Shown: positions 11,545 to 23,271 of the stretch, one piece after another
Position numbering within the stretch: the first letter of the stretch is position 1
Layout: each line of letters opens with the position of its first letter
Assembly: GCA_027924585.1 (NCBI GenBank)
Contig: BSBM01000186.1
Span: forward strand, 496,001 to 560,000
From: Larix kaempferi
Taxonomy: Eukaryota > Streptophyta > Pinopsida > Pinales > Pinaceae
Direction: 5' to 3'
Length of the DNA: 64,000 nt
Notes under the pieces: model-generated
The model's database searches: none
Told to the model about the DNA's origin: nothing
The model's input: the letters and a program-made list of their open reading frames with translations, nothing else
Position numbers and translations under genes: made by a program

Positions 11545-13455
11545 GGTCTATACCACCTATGGGATTCAATTCTATTTTTTTCCTACCTTAGTTCATATCT
11601 CTATCCAAATCCATCTTTTTTACCCCATCCAACTCTTAGTCGTAGCCTACACGTTTCTTCCACTTCCCCGCTTCTTTCACAAGCCACTTCAACTACTACC
11701 ACAATTCCACATAGCCACACTTCTACTATGATTGAAGCTGCTACAAAAATCCCTCAAATCCTTTTTTACTTTACATCCTACTTTCCCTACGCCCCCCCCC
11801 CCACCATTCCATCTATTTGAATCTAGTTTCCCTTCCATCCCCTCTCGAATGTTAATCTAACTTATTACCTACATTTAATTTTTATTTACATAAATAAAAC
11901 TGTCAGTCCACCAACCATTAGTATCCCTAGCCCAGGTTTCCTACTCCAACTTCATTTTGTTCACATCCATTTCCTCCATATTAGATCATAGCCTCCCATA
12001 CTCATTTACCTCATTTTCTCACTATTTGTTTCTAGGTCGCCTTTGTTTTTTTATGTTGTCATCTCATTTATATGTAGTTCATGCTATCAATTCCATTTTT
12101 CTCATCATTGCTTGGCACAAGCCATGCTACCTATGCCACAACTCTTGGCCTAGATTTCATCTCTTTTTGTTTTGCCCTACCATTGTCTCTCATTCCCACT
12201 TTTTTTCTCCTAAGCCTGAAGCTAGTAGTCATTCCTTTAGGGTTTTTACTATCCAACAAAAAAAATGCACATATCCTTTCTCGATCATTATTTAAAATCA
12301 AGCTATTTAAAATAATAGATTAATGGTTAGTAAGAGAAAAGACTTCAAGTCATACTAAATACCTGTGGTATTAGATATTTAACTAGCTCTTAGTCATTTA
12401 GAAATAGCTTTAAGTTATAATCCAAGAAAGAAATTCAAATTGTAATCCAAAATGAGAAGATATTTTATCTACAACAAATAATTTTATCTTAATCTCATAC
12501 ATATACATGTAACTAAATGTTACTTATAATTACTATTTAATCTCATATTAAAAATATATATATAATTAAATTTTGAAAAAAATATTTTAAAATTTTAATA
12601 TTTTTTATTAAATTTAAAATTTTAAAAATGTTAAAAATAAAGGAAATTTATATTGAAAAAAATATACAATAGAATATCAAGAAAAATAAAATATAATATA
12701 ATAATAACATAAAATCAAACCCAAATACATTACAATTCATATATATATAACTAAAACTATATTAAAAATTCAAAATTCAAAATTTTAATAATAATAGTAA
12801 ATAAGTTTAATTAATTATAACATTAAGTGGTTTTTACTCCATTATAAATATGGAAATACAAAACCAATCATATATTTATAATATTTTTTATTTCTAAAAT
12901 CAAATGTTCACACAACTAATTAAATATTTTAATTATTAACAATAAAATATATTGGATAATTAATTTCTAAATATTTGTTATTTTTAAAATAACATTTAAT
13001 CCCAACTTAAAATTGGCATTAAACTTTGAAACAATAAATAAATAAATTGTGCTTTGACTATTAAACAATCTCTCAGAAAAGGAAACTCCATCTTATTAGT
13101 CCAGGCCCGCCAAGCAGTAGGGACTATAGAAATCGCTTCACCTAAAAAACTATTAGTCTGTATAGTGTTCTACACAGTGTTATAAGAATTTTAATCTAAG
13201 TTTTAGGCTTCAGATTCCTGTCGATCGAATGAGTAAATTGAGAGCCTTATTTGGCCTCAAACCTAGGCAAGGCAGTTCAGTGTCTTGCTTGCTTGCTTCC
13301 GCGTGGTAGTGTCAAAGAGGTAGGTGTGCATGCTAGAGTGTGTCTGTAGACATGTGTTGGGTTCCTTTCTTGGCAGCGTTGCTCATACAGTCCTTTTGCT
13401 GGAAAACTACGGGCATATATGTCATTTGCTTGTATGTATGTGTTTTGTTATAGCT
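11545..13455. other. Pyrimidine-rich, then very AT-rich DNA
   Basis: 11560-12290 is rich in C and T on the plus strand, including an 11-base C run at 11792-11802. The open frames there (11530-11820 and 11957-12295) have only this composition bias and no domain. 12300-13060 is extremely AT-rich. From about 13085 composition returns to mixed and may be transcribed leader of the pseudogene that follows. No gene is claimed. Confidence 0.6.
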
Positions 13456-14262
13456 ACGGAATCCAATGCTCCTTTCAGGGGAATCATCAATGACATCAGA
13501 GGAAGGCTACCATGCTACAAGTAGGACTAGATTGGCGGATTCACCGCAGGATTCAGGTTCGAATTGCCATCCACACCCACATTGGCTATTCCATTTAATA
13601 GGCCCTGCTAACAATGGCTATTGATTTCAGAGGTTTTTGGTGTGTGCATGCACAAGATATTGGCTCCCACCGCTTACATTTTCTTCGCTTCTGCTCTTCC
13701 TGTGATAGTATTTGGGGAATAACTTGGAAGAGATACAGGTAATGGTACAAATAGATTTTATTCAATTGAGGTTTTCTTTAAGGTAAATCCTTGTACATTG
13801 GTGGAACATGTGTTGATGGGTGCTTAATATGATGGATCATGTAGATGGATCTTTAAGTGTTGTCCAAACGCTAGCTTCAACTTCCCTTTGCGGGACAATC
13901 CAATCCATTTTAGGTGGGAAGCCATTACTAATCTTGGGATTTGCAGAGCCTACTGTTCTTATGTATACATATATGTATAATTTTTCCAAAAATAGAAGTG
14001 ATTTAGGGCAACGCCTGTTTCTCGCATGGGATGGATGGTAAGCATCGGGAAGCCTAAGGGTATGAATTTTATCAATCTTAGAAAATGTTGAAGTTCTTAA
14101 CACAACCGTTGGTTGGTGTGTAGGGCTTGTGTCTGGACATCTCTCCTGCTTTGTCTTCTTGCAATTTTGGGGGCTTGTTCAATCATCAGTAGATTTACAA
14201 GTATAGTTGGAGAACTATTTGGGATGTTGATCGTTTTCTTGTTTATGCAAGAAGCCATTAAG
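13456..14262 (+). pseudogene. Boron transporter (BOR-type) pseudogene, first four exons
   Basis: Four exons encode the N-terminal part of a plant borate exporter (SLC4-like, plasma membrane). Exon 1 (about 13456-13556) gives APFRGIINDIRGRLPCYK. Exon 2 (about 13657-13738) gives ILAPTAYIFFASALPV. Exon 3 (13845-14037) includes [19 protein letters not shown] and [15 protein letters not shown]. Exon 4 (14124-14262) includes [20 protein letters not shown] and ELFGMLI. Introns after exons 2, 3 and 4 start GT and those before exons 3 and 4 end AG, with correct phase. The first codon is ACG where ATG is expected. Stops replace Gln (13522-13524), Trp (13528-13530) and Gln (13720-13722). The exon 1/2 junction is damaged. 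The rest of the transporter (about three quarters) is absent. BOR identity is from remembered family sequence and is strong across about 150 residues. Confidence 0.88.
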
Positions 14263-14476
14263 GTAAGGGGAATTTCTATTTCTGGGCACGGTGTTTGCAG
14301 CATTGCTTTTATAAGTGTTGGATAACTCCTATTTGCTATCCGGAAAGTTGTATGTTCCAACTAAATCTGCTTGTTATTCTGTTAGGAAATCTTTTTCTTT
14401 AATGGCTTTCATTATCCGTGAGCTCCGGAATTACATGCTCCAGATGAGATAGATCCTCTGTTATGGATATTTACAG

Positions 14477-14683
14477 GAACTTGTGAGTAGTGTGCAGAAG
14501 GAAATGCATGATTCCTTTATATGGCTTTTCCAACAAGTTTTTTCCTGTACACCTACTCTTATGGTTTCTGTTATGATTCTTCTTGCGATTTTCACAGTTA
14601 CTTGCAGCGCATGTGCGGGGGATATTTCTTATGACATTACTTACAAAGGATTCAAGGAATGGCCCTACAATGCGATATGTTAG
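14477..14683 (+). pseudogene. Possible TPR-like protein gene fragment
   Basis: After an AG acceptor at 14475-14476 the plus strand is open for about 68 codons and encodes SVQKEMHDSFIWLFQQVFSC, then TPTLMVSVMILLAIFTV, an amphipathic then hydrophobic stretch. It does not fit the next BOR exon. It resembles, from memory, a conserved segment in a family of plant TPR-like proteins, but this is uncertain. It continues out of homology into about 14683. An unrecognised 105-codon frame follows at 14659-14976. Being the same strand as the BOR pieces, it suggests a mosaic of gene fragments. Confidence 0.4.
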
Positions 14684-14976
14684 AGGATAATGAAGAAGAG
14701 GCATTGAAAGTGGCAACCGAGCAATTGAGGAGTGTCTCAATGAGCCATAACCAAAAAGGCCTTGCAGAAGGAAATATAATTGGAGAAAATAGTATGTTAA
14801 GTGTTAAGGAGAGGAATTCCAGATTTGAGCATACAGGCGCATTGAACTCCAGGCCATTTCCTTCTGCACAACTTGATAACAATTTTTGTTGGCTTGAACC
14901 ATATTGGAATAAAGAGGGCATAAATGTTAGTAGGATTTCCCCTATAACTCTTGAAAAGAAGGCTGATGGTGTATGA

Positions 14977-16587
14977 TTGCCTCTGTCACTTCGAATGTTG
15001 AAGCGGGAAGCAGTGTAAGGAAAGGGGTATCACGCCCAAACAAGAAGGGCTCAGAAATAGCTTGGCAAAGGGGGTGAATGAATCTGCCTCCTCTCTCTTA
15101 ATTTCTATCATTTTCTTACTAAATTGGATGGCATAATATTTTAAATTTCTTTTATTTCCAGACAAATTTATTGTTGCATTTCAAAGCATCTATAATTTCC
15201 ATCAAATTTTGCTGCTGATTAACATTTTCATTAAAATTAAGAAGTTTCTTTAGTTTAGGATTTCATTTTATTGTCTAATTTTCATCTCATGTTTCCTTTA
15301 TCTTGTAAAGGCCTTGTATTTTATCTCTTTGAGGTTTATATTTCAGTTTTGCTTTGCTTGATGTAGAGAAAAACTTGGGAATCCGTCAAACCTATAGGAA
15401 AATGGTCGTGTACTGTTGAATTCTCTATCTAACTCTTCTATTTTTCTAAATATTCAATTAGATAATGGTTACTTAGATATTATTGATGTAGAAGATAGAA
15501 TACATGTTCAGGATCCAACAAACCAGGAGGGAAACGACTGCTCATTGTAGAGCTCTTTATTTAACTCTTCTATTTGCCAATAAATATCCACTTAAATAAA
15601 ACTAACTTGAATATTATTTCTCTCAACCATGTCAATGTTTTGCATTCAAATTCTTCTCTACTTTAATAAGATAAAACAATGCATTAATAAGATAAAATGA
15701 TAGTATATTACCTTATGACATTAACTAAACTATCTTATCTATGGTCCATGATCGTATTTTGTAAGGTGTAGTAACTGTTGCTACTGCCTTTATTCTTCTT
15801 CGATTTTTTAGTTCTCCCCCATTTTTTTTAGTAAGTAATGAATATACTTGAAGGATAATTGCAACAGTTATTTTGGAGAGAAATAGTTGTGCAATACTTA
15901 TTTGATACTGTTTATGTCCTTTATTTATTTTCTCGCAATCTCAAAAATTACATTCATTTAGAGCTTAACCTTCAATTATATCTAGAGCTCCTCTGAGAAT
16001 GTTGGTTAAATCCTTGTAGATTTATTGTTTCTTACTAGTATTGATGTAAGTCATTTTCTACACATTGGAATTTTTTCTAGAGCATCATATTAATGTGGAG
16101 TCTTTGATAGCATTTATGGTTTACCTGAAAGTCCTGTAAAGATCAATTGCAATGGACCAATAACCAAACTAAAAAGTATATGTAGTTGTACTTTTAGATA
16201 AATCTATCTATTTTTATTCTTTAGCCATTTTGCATTTAGTAGGGCTTCATTCTTTGAGCATTTCAATCTGGAACATAGACCATACTAAAATATATAGGGT
16301 ATCGGTAGCATCCCCTGCTGTGTATGGTTGTAAAGCGCATTACCCAATAAAATAAGAGATGCTCCTCTATATAGCCTATATAGCCTAGGTACTCGACCAT
16401 ATACCCCTTAGAGAGATTGAAATTACGTATTGTGAGATTACTTTACTTTAGTATGAATTTATATCTGTAATTGTAGTAGTTCAAGCTACTATTTATATTA
16501 TGAGTGTAGATAATATTTTAAAATATTTACCATAAATAAATTATTTTTGTAGTTATAGTGCAAGCTACTTTTATGGAATGTTTTATC
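14977..16587. other. Non-coding AT-rich DNA
   Basis: No supported gene. It holds one diverged tandem duplication, listed separately. Confidence 0.6.
15361..15618. repeat. Diverged tandem duplication (~125 bp unit)
   Basis: Two units starting GATGTAGA at about 15361 and 15485 share the order of motifs: a CCAT/AACC-type purine stretch, GTAGAG or GTTGAATTCTCTATCTAACTCT, and a TTGAATATTATT or TAGATATTATT end. They differ by many substitutions and small indels. Confidence 0.5.
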
Positions 16588-16793
16588 TGTTAAAGATTAA
16601 TCATAGTTAGTTAGCTTAACCTAACTGTTATACCGTTACATGATAGTTATGTTCTTGTTGTAATATATATGTACATATTTGTGCATATGGAAGATAGCTT
16701 AATAGCTCATTAATATATAGCCTTCTCTGCCATGCTGGTATTCATGTCTCTCCTTATCTTTTTCATATATATTTCATGATATGTTGTCTAACA
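16588..16793 (+). repeat. 5' LTR of the short element (206 bp)
   Basis: Starts TGTTAAAGATTAATC and ends TTGTCTAACA. Its last ~62 bases, from CCATGCTGGTATTCATGTCT to the end, recur at 18989-19052 with a few mismatches. The first ~140 bases are not found in the 3' LTR. Confidence 0.7.
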
Positions 16794-16794
16794 G

Positions 16795-16806
16795 CGGTAT
16801 CAGAGC
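16795..16806 (+). promoter_or_regulatory. Primer-binding site (tRNA-iMet type)
   Basis: CGGTATCAGAGC matches 11 of 12 bases of the plant initiator Met-tRNA primer-binding consensus and follows the LTR end directly. Confidence 0.85.
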
Positions 16807-17864
16807 TGAAGGTCTAAAGTCCTAGAAATGAAAGGAGGAAGCCCACTATCAGAGGATCAAAAAAGGATCTACACGAAGTGTGAAGAGAAGCAACTAAAAG
16901 ATAGAATGCCATTGAGGAATGCTGGACAAAAAAGGAATGAATTTTCTCCCATAAGTCGCCTGTGCATCCTGAGTTGAAGTCAAGAAAGAATATGCAAGGT
17001 AACAAAACCGTCGTTGATTACTTTCCTTTGATTAGTTTGAAGCCATCAAGATAGTGTTGAATTAGATTTCAATTGAAAGGTTCAAGACATGAGATGGGAT
17101 TGGACGAGTATGATGCGAACAAAGTTCTCTATAGGGTAATTGCTTGGATGAATAATTCTCTGCTTTGAATAATATTATAAATTTTGTGTTGAATGGAATT
17201 TCTGGGTTGAGTGTTAGAAATATGTACGCTCAGTAATGGATCAGAATAGAAACCAAATATTGGGAATATTGATTTACATCACTAAATGAGATCAATTGTT
17301 CAAGATCTTGGGAGATTGCACATCCAAGTTGTCGAGAGTAGAGATTTTATAACTATGGGAATGTTGATTGTGTGGGAATCTGAAGACTGTGTTTATAAAT
17401 TGTTTGCAAGAAGAAAGGAAGAGCATTTTCAACTAGTTCGTGCTTGTCAGTTTTGAAACATGCCGCGAGAAGAATGTAAAACAAGATATGTTCAATATCG
17501 ACATAGAGGAATCTGTCTGAGAATGACGAAGAGAGAAGTTGTTGAAAGAAATCGCTATCTTTGCATGAAGAGAGAGACAAGGAAGGAGCTGGGACTTGAA
17601 GACAGCGAGAAAGTATGATTAGTCTTTAAGAAAAGGGCTAGACCGGAGTACGCCATCTATGTATAAACAAGACATAAATCCTATGTATTTAGGATTTGAT
17701 TATTATTACAAATACGGAGTTTGACATAAAGGATTTGTATGGTTATTTCCATTAAAAATTTTGATATTATATTGAAATTGAGTTTTTGTGGAGGTCGAGA
17801 CTATCTCTGTGTGAGGAAATTCATGGGAAGTATGTGCCCTAGCCCACGTATTATTCCTAGTTGA

Positions 17865-17930
17865 TGTAGAAGACACACCAGTTGAGCCGCAGAGGAAGAT
17901 GAGATACATCTATACAAGATATTTCTGCCA
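17865..17930 (+). repeat. Internal copy of the 3' LTR start (66 bp)
   Basis: TGTAGAAGACACACCA and the following 50 bases recur at 18926-18991 with 5 mismatches. This copy is in the middle of the element, about 1 kb from the 3' one. Confidence 0.92.
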
Positions 17931-18479
17931 AATTGAAAATTGTAGCCATTGCTAGAGAAATCAAAACAGAGTTTCCAGCATCCGGATTTAAAAGAACAAT
18001 TCAACACCTTTTTTTTTTCCTGAACTTGTGCATGTTTAGATTTGTATGACTTGCATTTTGTGTTTTTGCAAGCTTTCTTGTACTTACTATTGTGTTTGTA
18101 AGTATCATATACTGTTGAATTTAAGTATGATTGTAAATGGGTGCATTATTGGTTGAACCCAACACCCTTTTGAGTTTAAACTTTCTATTATTGAGTTGGA
18201 TTATTATAAATAGGTGAAAGAAGACTTGGAACAAAAGAAAAGTACACATTCTGAACCTGTTTATGTTCAAAATTTTCAGAAGATTGTGAATGAAGGACCA
18301 ACTACTCTAAACCTGTTTATGTTTAGATATTTCAGCAGTCAAATGAAGTTTATGCAGTTGATAACTTGTCACTAACAGGGGGGATATCAAAGTCATGTTC
18401 CAAGTTTGTTTTAAAGCTTGTGAATAGATCATCAAATAGGAAACAAGTATTGAGACTTGTTCTTGAACATACAAATTGA

Positions 18480-18690
18480 TTGACATGGTTAGTGGTAATC
18501 CTAAAACCACCCCATTGATTGACATGGTTAGTGGTAATCGTAAAACCATATCTTGGTTAGTGGTAATCCTAAAACCACCTCATTGATCGACATGGTTAGT
18601 GGTAATCCTAAAACCATCTCTTGGTTAGCGGTAATCCTAAAACCACCTCATTGTTGTTGACATGGTTAGTGGTCATCCTAAAACGACCAA
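18480..18690 (+). repeat. Minisatellite, ATGGTTAGTGGTAATCCTAAAACCA units
   Basis: About seven units built on GGTTAGTGGTAATCCTAAAA, alternating between ~39- and ~29-base spacing, because some units carry an extra CATTGATTGACA-like spacer. A related pair, ATGGTCAACTTAAAACCAT, follows at about 18769-18805. GGTTTT/AAAACC is complementary within a unit, so each unit can fold. Confidence 0.88.
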
Positions 18691-18916
18691 TTACGCAGAA
18701 AACATGAGGTTCTGCTTGTTTACATTTTTAGAGAACATGTACTCTATGCTGGGATAGTTTAATGGTCAACTTAAAACCATTAGTTTATGGTCAACTTGAA
18801 ACCATGCATCTTAGTAGAAGTCTTCATCTTCTGCTAGATTTTGTTTCAGAATTCGCTTGACACATTGTTGATTGTCAAGTAGAGGTACTTTTTCAGGCAC
18901 TAACGAACTTATGATT

Positions 18917-18925
18917 AAGGGGGGA
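18917..18925 (+). other. Polypurine tract of the short element
   Basis: AAGGGGGGA stands directly before the TGT that opens the 3' LTR-like end. Confidence 0.75.
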
Positions 18926-19052
18926 TGTAGAAGACACACCATTTGAGCCATAGAGGAAGATGAGATACATATATACAAGATATTTCTACCATGTTCGTCT
19001 TCATGTCTCTCCTTATCTTTTTCATATATATTTCATGATATGTTTTCTAACA
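18926..19052 (+). repeat. 3' LTR of the short element (127 bp, chimeric)
   Basis: Bases 18926-18991 match 17865-17930, and bases from about 18989 to 19052 match the 3' end of the 5' LTR (TTCATGTCTCTCCTTATCTT and onward to TCTAACA). The two sources meet at the trinucleotide CCA. Confidence 0.75.
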
Positions 19053-20869
19053 TTATCCACTTGGAAATTCTATAGACTGTCCAAAAATGATTTATATGGA
19101 TTGTTTCATGACATTTCTAAAAGTAAATATTTCTCTCTAAATTTTAAGTTTTATTAGGAAAAACTTGACTTGATTATTACTTACGGCTCAGATTGTAATA
19201 TGTAAGTGTGAAGAAGAACATAACAATGAACCTCCTGTGTGTTGCAACACCAATCCAGTACCGCTGGCTATTGGTAAAAAGATCACGAGATTGCGATAAT
19301 TTCATTCCAATATAGTTGTTTGACTGCATCAAAACATAACACAAATGAAATTTTTAATGAGCAAATTGATTAGATTTTGGTAAAGATGTTGCATCAAATA
19401 ATTTGATTAGTTTTTGAAAAAAAATTACTTGCCTCTGACTTTGATGTTTTCACCGTCTCAACCACAACCGTCATGGTTTCTTTTGTAGGAGCAGAAACAA
19501 GAATGAGAATAGGAGCGGCCTCTTTGGTGGCAGTGATGTCTAGACTATAAAAAAAAGAACTTACTTCGAACTTCTCAAACTTCATCAATATAAACACCTG
19601 TGCTTAGTACAAATGATAGCTTCAAACTTCTATCCATGTGTTGGGAATTGACCAATAAATCTTATATCGATATTAAAGGCTTGTTCTTCGTGTTAGCTAT
19701 GTCAATACAATCTTGTTCTTATATCCATGTGTCCCATTGTCCCAATCCATACAGCCACGTTTCCCATATCATATCATATTATTTTACATTGTATTACATT
19801 GTATGTATATATTATGTCCTATGTTATATTATATTTATGTATAATGCTTGCTCCACATGATTCTCAAACTGTTGGCCATATCTTTGTTTAACCATGTGAA
19901 TTCCAACATCTAATTTTTCCTTGGAAGGTATTAGAAACAACCTTGGTATCCTTGAAAAATATAGGATTCAAAAGATACAACTTTGAGAAGTTAATTTGAT
20001 ATTTTGAAAGTCGACCTAGAGCTTCAAAATACATGCCAATGATTGATTTAGTAGACCAAGGAAAAGGTTTTCAATTGGGTGCCAAAGGCAATGTTGAGTT
20101 TCTTTCTTTGTGATATATTTTCCCAGGTCTCCAAGGTGTCCATTCATTCTTTTACAGTATTTTTCTCTATACTTATTCTGTAAGGTCCAGATACCTTAAT
20201 ATCCTCCTAGTTCGATCTCTCCCATATTCATAGGGCATTTTCCCTATTTTATCCTATGTAGAAGCAGGAAAATGTATAAGAATTTTTGCTTGAGATGTAT
20301 ATCCATATCATCTAAACTAATTTTAAGTGTGTTTTGCACATTTTCTCATACTATTATTTTATAGATTTTGAGCATTTGATTTATACAATCAGTCAAGTCT
20401 TTTATTCTATGCAAATGCTCCTGAGCACTATAAGAGACAACGAAAATCTATGCATTTCACTCTTCGATTCTTCATGCTGAGTATCATTCCAATAGAGGGT
20501 TGAGATGGGGATATGAGGATTTTTTTAAATCTATTGGAGGATTTGTACTTCTCCAAATAAATTTATCAATGGTTTTAGAAAGCTCAGTTTCCAGCTCTAT
20601 TTAATTATCCTATTTGAAAAGGTATCCATAAAACTTATTCATCATTACATTCAATTCTTCAAATGTGTTCATCAAAATCATTCTCAATGTAATCTACCAT
20701 TTTTTGTGATTTTAACAATTGTTGATCTTCTTCTATCAAACTGAACACAAATCCATTCCCTAGGTAATTAACCATTTTTTGTGATTTTCACAATAATTCA
20801 TCTTATTTTACTGAACCAGTTTTAGCATATATATATATATATATAAATATAAATATAAATGGCTTTATA
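19053..20869. other. Non-coding AT-rich DNA
   Basis: No supported gene. Short open frames (for example 19394-19597 minus and 19600-19860 plus) have no recognisable domain. Confidence 0.6.
20827..20860. repeat. (AT)n / (ATAAAT)n microsatellite
   Basis: A TA run followed by ATAAATATAAAT units. Confidence 0.9.
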
Positions 20870-21715
20870 CTACTCATTAGGAATTTTAGGATTTAATTAT
20901 TTGATATGGGTTTAAAGTAATAGGTGTTAAAGTGGTTAAAAGTTGAGAATGACTAGTTATAAAATATAAGGGTAAAGTATTAGGAGTTATACAAGTTAGA
21001 GTTAAGTATTGGAAATTAAAAGGGCTATAAAGGTCAATGGTTATATATATTAGTTATGTTTTTTAAGTCATATAGGTTAGAACTGAAGTTGACTAAATGA
21101 TAGTATTTATGGGTTATATAGATAATAATTTTAGGAGATAAATGTTAAAATAATTAAAAAGGTTAATATCTACAAGAGATAATTATTTAAACTCACACTT
21201 ATAGGTGTTAGGAAATAATCCTTAGGAGTTTATGATACAGTCTGGAGGGGTTATGTGTTAAGAGTTAATGGTTAGGAGATATAGGAGTTGTATGAGTTAC
21301 GGTTTATGATTCATAGGCATGAATGATTAAATATTAAGGTTATAAGTGTTAGTGGTCAAAGGTTACAGAGTATATGGGTTATAATGGTTAGCATTTATTG
21401 CTATTAGGAATTGATGGCTACCAATTTATACATGTTAGGGGTTGACAATTATAAAGTTAAGGGTTATAGGTGTGTGGAGCCAATAGCTAAAAGTTATATT
21501 TTATAATGGTTAGGGGTTTTAATGAAATAAGAGTTAGGTTTTATTGGTTTTAGGGACTAAGGGTTATATATGAAAGAGTTAGAGGTTATAGTGGTAGATG
21601 GATAAGTGTTATATACTAGATGTTTTGAGGATTAGAGGATTTAATTATTATTTTTATGTTATAGGGTTTTTAATTAATAAGTGTTATGTTATAGGATTTA
21701 ATTAATATTTTGTAA
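20870..21715 (+). repeat. C-depleted block of degenerate GGTTATAGG / GTTAGG motifs
   Basis: Over about 840 bases the plus strand has only about 4% C but around 20% G. Short variants of GGTTATA, GTTAGGAG, GGGTTATAGG and AAGTGTTA recur at irregular intervals (for example near 20965, 21240-21290, 21375, 21430-21470, 21555-21600). It reads like a heavily diverged tandem repeat rather than a gene. The flanks return to ordinary AT-rich sequence. Confidence 0.55.
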
Positions 21716-23234
21716 ACTCAATTACCAATATATATTTTTAATCAAATTTAATTACTAATTAATGCAAAGCCAATTACTATCATATTGATAATTGGTTGTA
21801 TCATTTCTAATCACACAAAAGATAAGTATTATTGGGTATACTATAAAAGACTGTAAAATGTGAACATGAGCCTAGGTATTATATGATTATTATATGATAT
21901 GTATATTCACAATTATACAACCAATTTCCACATGTGACATCAAAAGTCAAATTGGGATTGGTAAACTATATTACCATGATAACGACCAACCTAGAACAAT
22001 CAATCTATTCTAACCATGTCAACCACTTGTAGGTTTACTCTCTTACTCATGAGTGTGAGTACTTGTTCAATGTGAAATTAAATTCCATATCCAACTAGTA
22101 GCCACTTGGCATAATATACCCTTTGTAGGAAAAAACTTGAAATGAATTAAACAAACATATATTTCCTCAATGAAGTACACAAACATAAACACTAGAAATT
22201 ATTTTCCTACATATGATTCCATCCAACAACTCTTACAAGGAAGTAACAACGATCCATCCAACATGAGGAATAGAATATGGATTCAAGATTTAATTGAATA
22301 AAGTGCTTCAATACTCATTTTTAACCATTTAACAACTTGTGCACAATGCGACCCTACAATCTAGCCTCAAGTTAAAATATGGTTTGGTAGAAAATATAGT
22401 GTGATTTTGAAATGGTTAAATTTAATACCTTTGGAGTGTTCAAGCATCTCTCATTTTTGTCATCTCATGTCACTTTTTAGAGTTTGATTAAACTATTTTG
22501 AAAATAATTATAGTATCCAATAAATTTGGATCATTACGTCAAACCATATGATTAGCAATGTGCAATGCCAATTGAGAATCTTCCTTATTATTTATATGTT
22601 TATTTCATTTATAAGTTTTCTTTGTTTTACAAAATAGATTTTTTTAGATATATTTAAAATTTGTAGAATTGAATAAATTAATGTTATATATATATATGAT
22701 TAATTAATTTTTCTATCAATTTTTTAATTTGTAATATATTTACTTTTAAATAAAATAAAAAATTATTTCAATAAAAAATATCTTATGATATTATATGATT
22801 AATGATAAAGTAAATTCATTTTATTATAATAAAAGTGTAAATTATTTCTATTATTTATGAAAAATCTTTCATGGTTATAATGAGTTACTTATTTCAAAAT
22901 CTAATAGGTGAAAAATGTGAAGTATACATAATTTACATGAAGTTAAGAGAAGAAGAAAAGTATGAATGATAGCCACATTATAATTTATAATTCAATCTAA
23001 AAAAATAAAAATAAAAAAATTGAATAAGTTAATTAAAGTTATAGGTTACCAAAATTTATCATAAAATTTGATTAAATTATTTTAAAATCAAATTAATAAA
23101 TAACATAAAATCATTATCTTATATTACTATTATTTATATTTTATCTATGATAATCTTTTACGTAGTTAATTGTTATGCCTAAGGGTTGCAAAATGTAGAT
23201 CGAGAGTTGTCCATGTCCATCATAAAAGCATGTT
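21716..23234. other. Non-coding, very AT-rich DNA
   Basis: No supported gene; poly(A/T)-rich stretches dominate, especially 22600-23160. Confidence 0.65.
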
Positions 23235-23271
23235 GAGTAGTCGTTATCATGTTATATGATAACGACTACTC
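23235..23271. repeat. Perfect hairpin, 15-bp arms and 7-base loop
   Basis: GAGTAGTCGTTATCA and TGATAACGACTACTC are exact reverse complements separated by TGTTATA. It is not explained by any neighbouring element. It could be a cruciform-forming site, a small inverted-repeat relic or a protein-binding palindrome. Confidence 0.95.

Larger units (their letters stand above)
16588..19052 (+). mobile_element. Short non-autonomous LTR retrotransposon (~2.5 kb)
   Basis: A 5' LTR bounded by TGTTA...TAACA (16588-16793) is followed two bases later by GGTATCAGAGC. A polypurine tract at 18917-18925 precedes a 127-base end that closes with the same final ~62 bases as the 5' LTR. No protease, RT, RNase H or integrase is visible between them. 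The element would need enzymes supplied by a relative. The two LTRs are unequal, and part of the 3' LTR is also present inside the element. Confidence 0.7.

Noticed and set aside
14659-14976. 105-codon frame after the TPR-like fragment
   Set aside because: Acidic and Ser-rich with no family I recognise, and no splice context that ties it to a neighbour; kept only as part of the mosaic finding.
20870-21715. Interstitial telomere array
   Set aside because: No exact runs of TTTAGGG; the words are variable (GGTTATAGG, GTTAGGAG), so only a weak resemblance.
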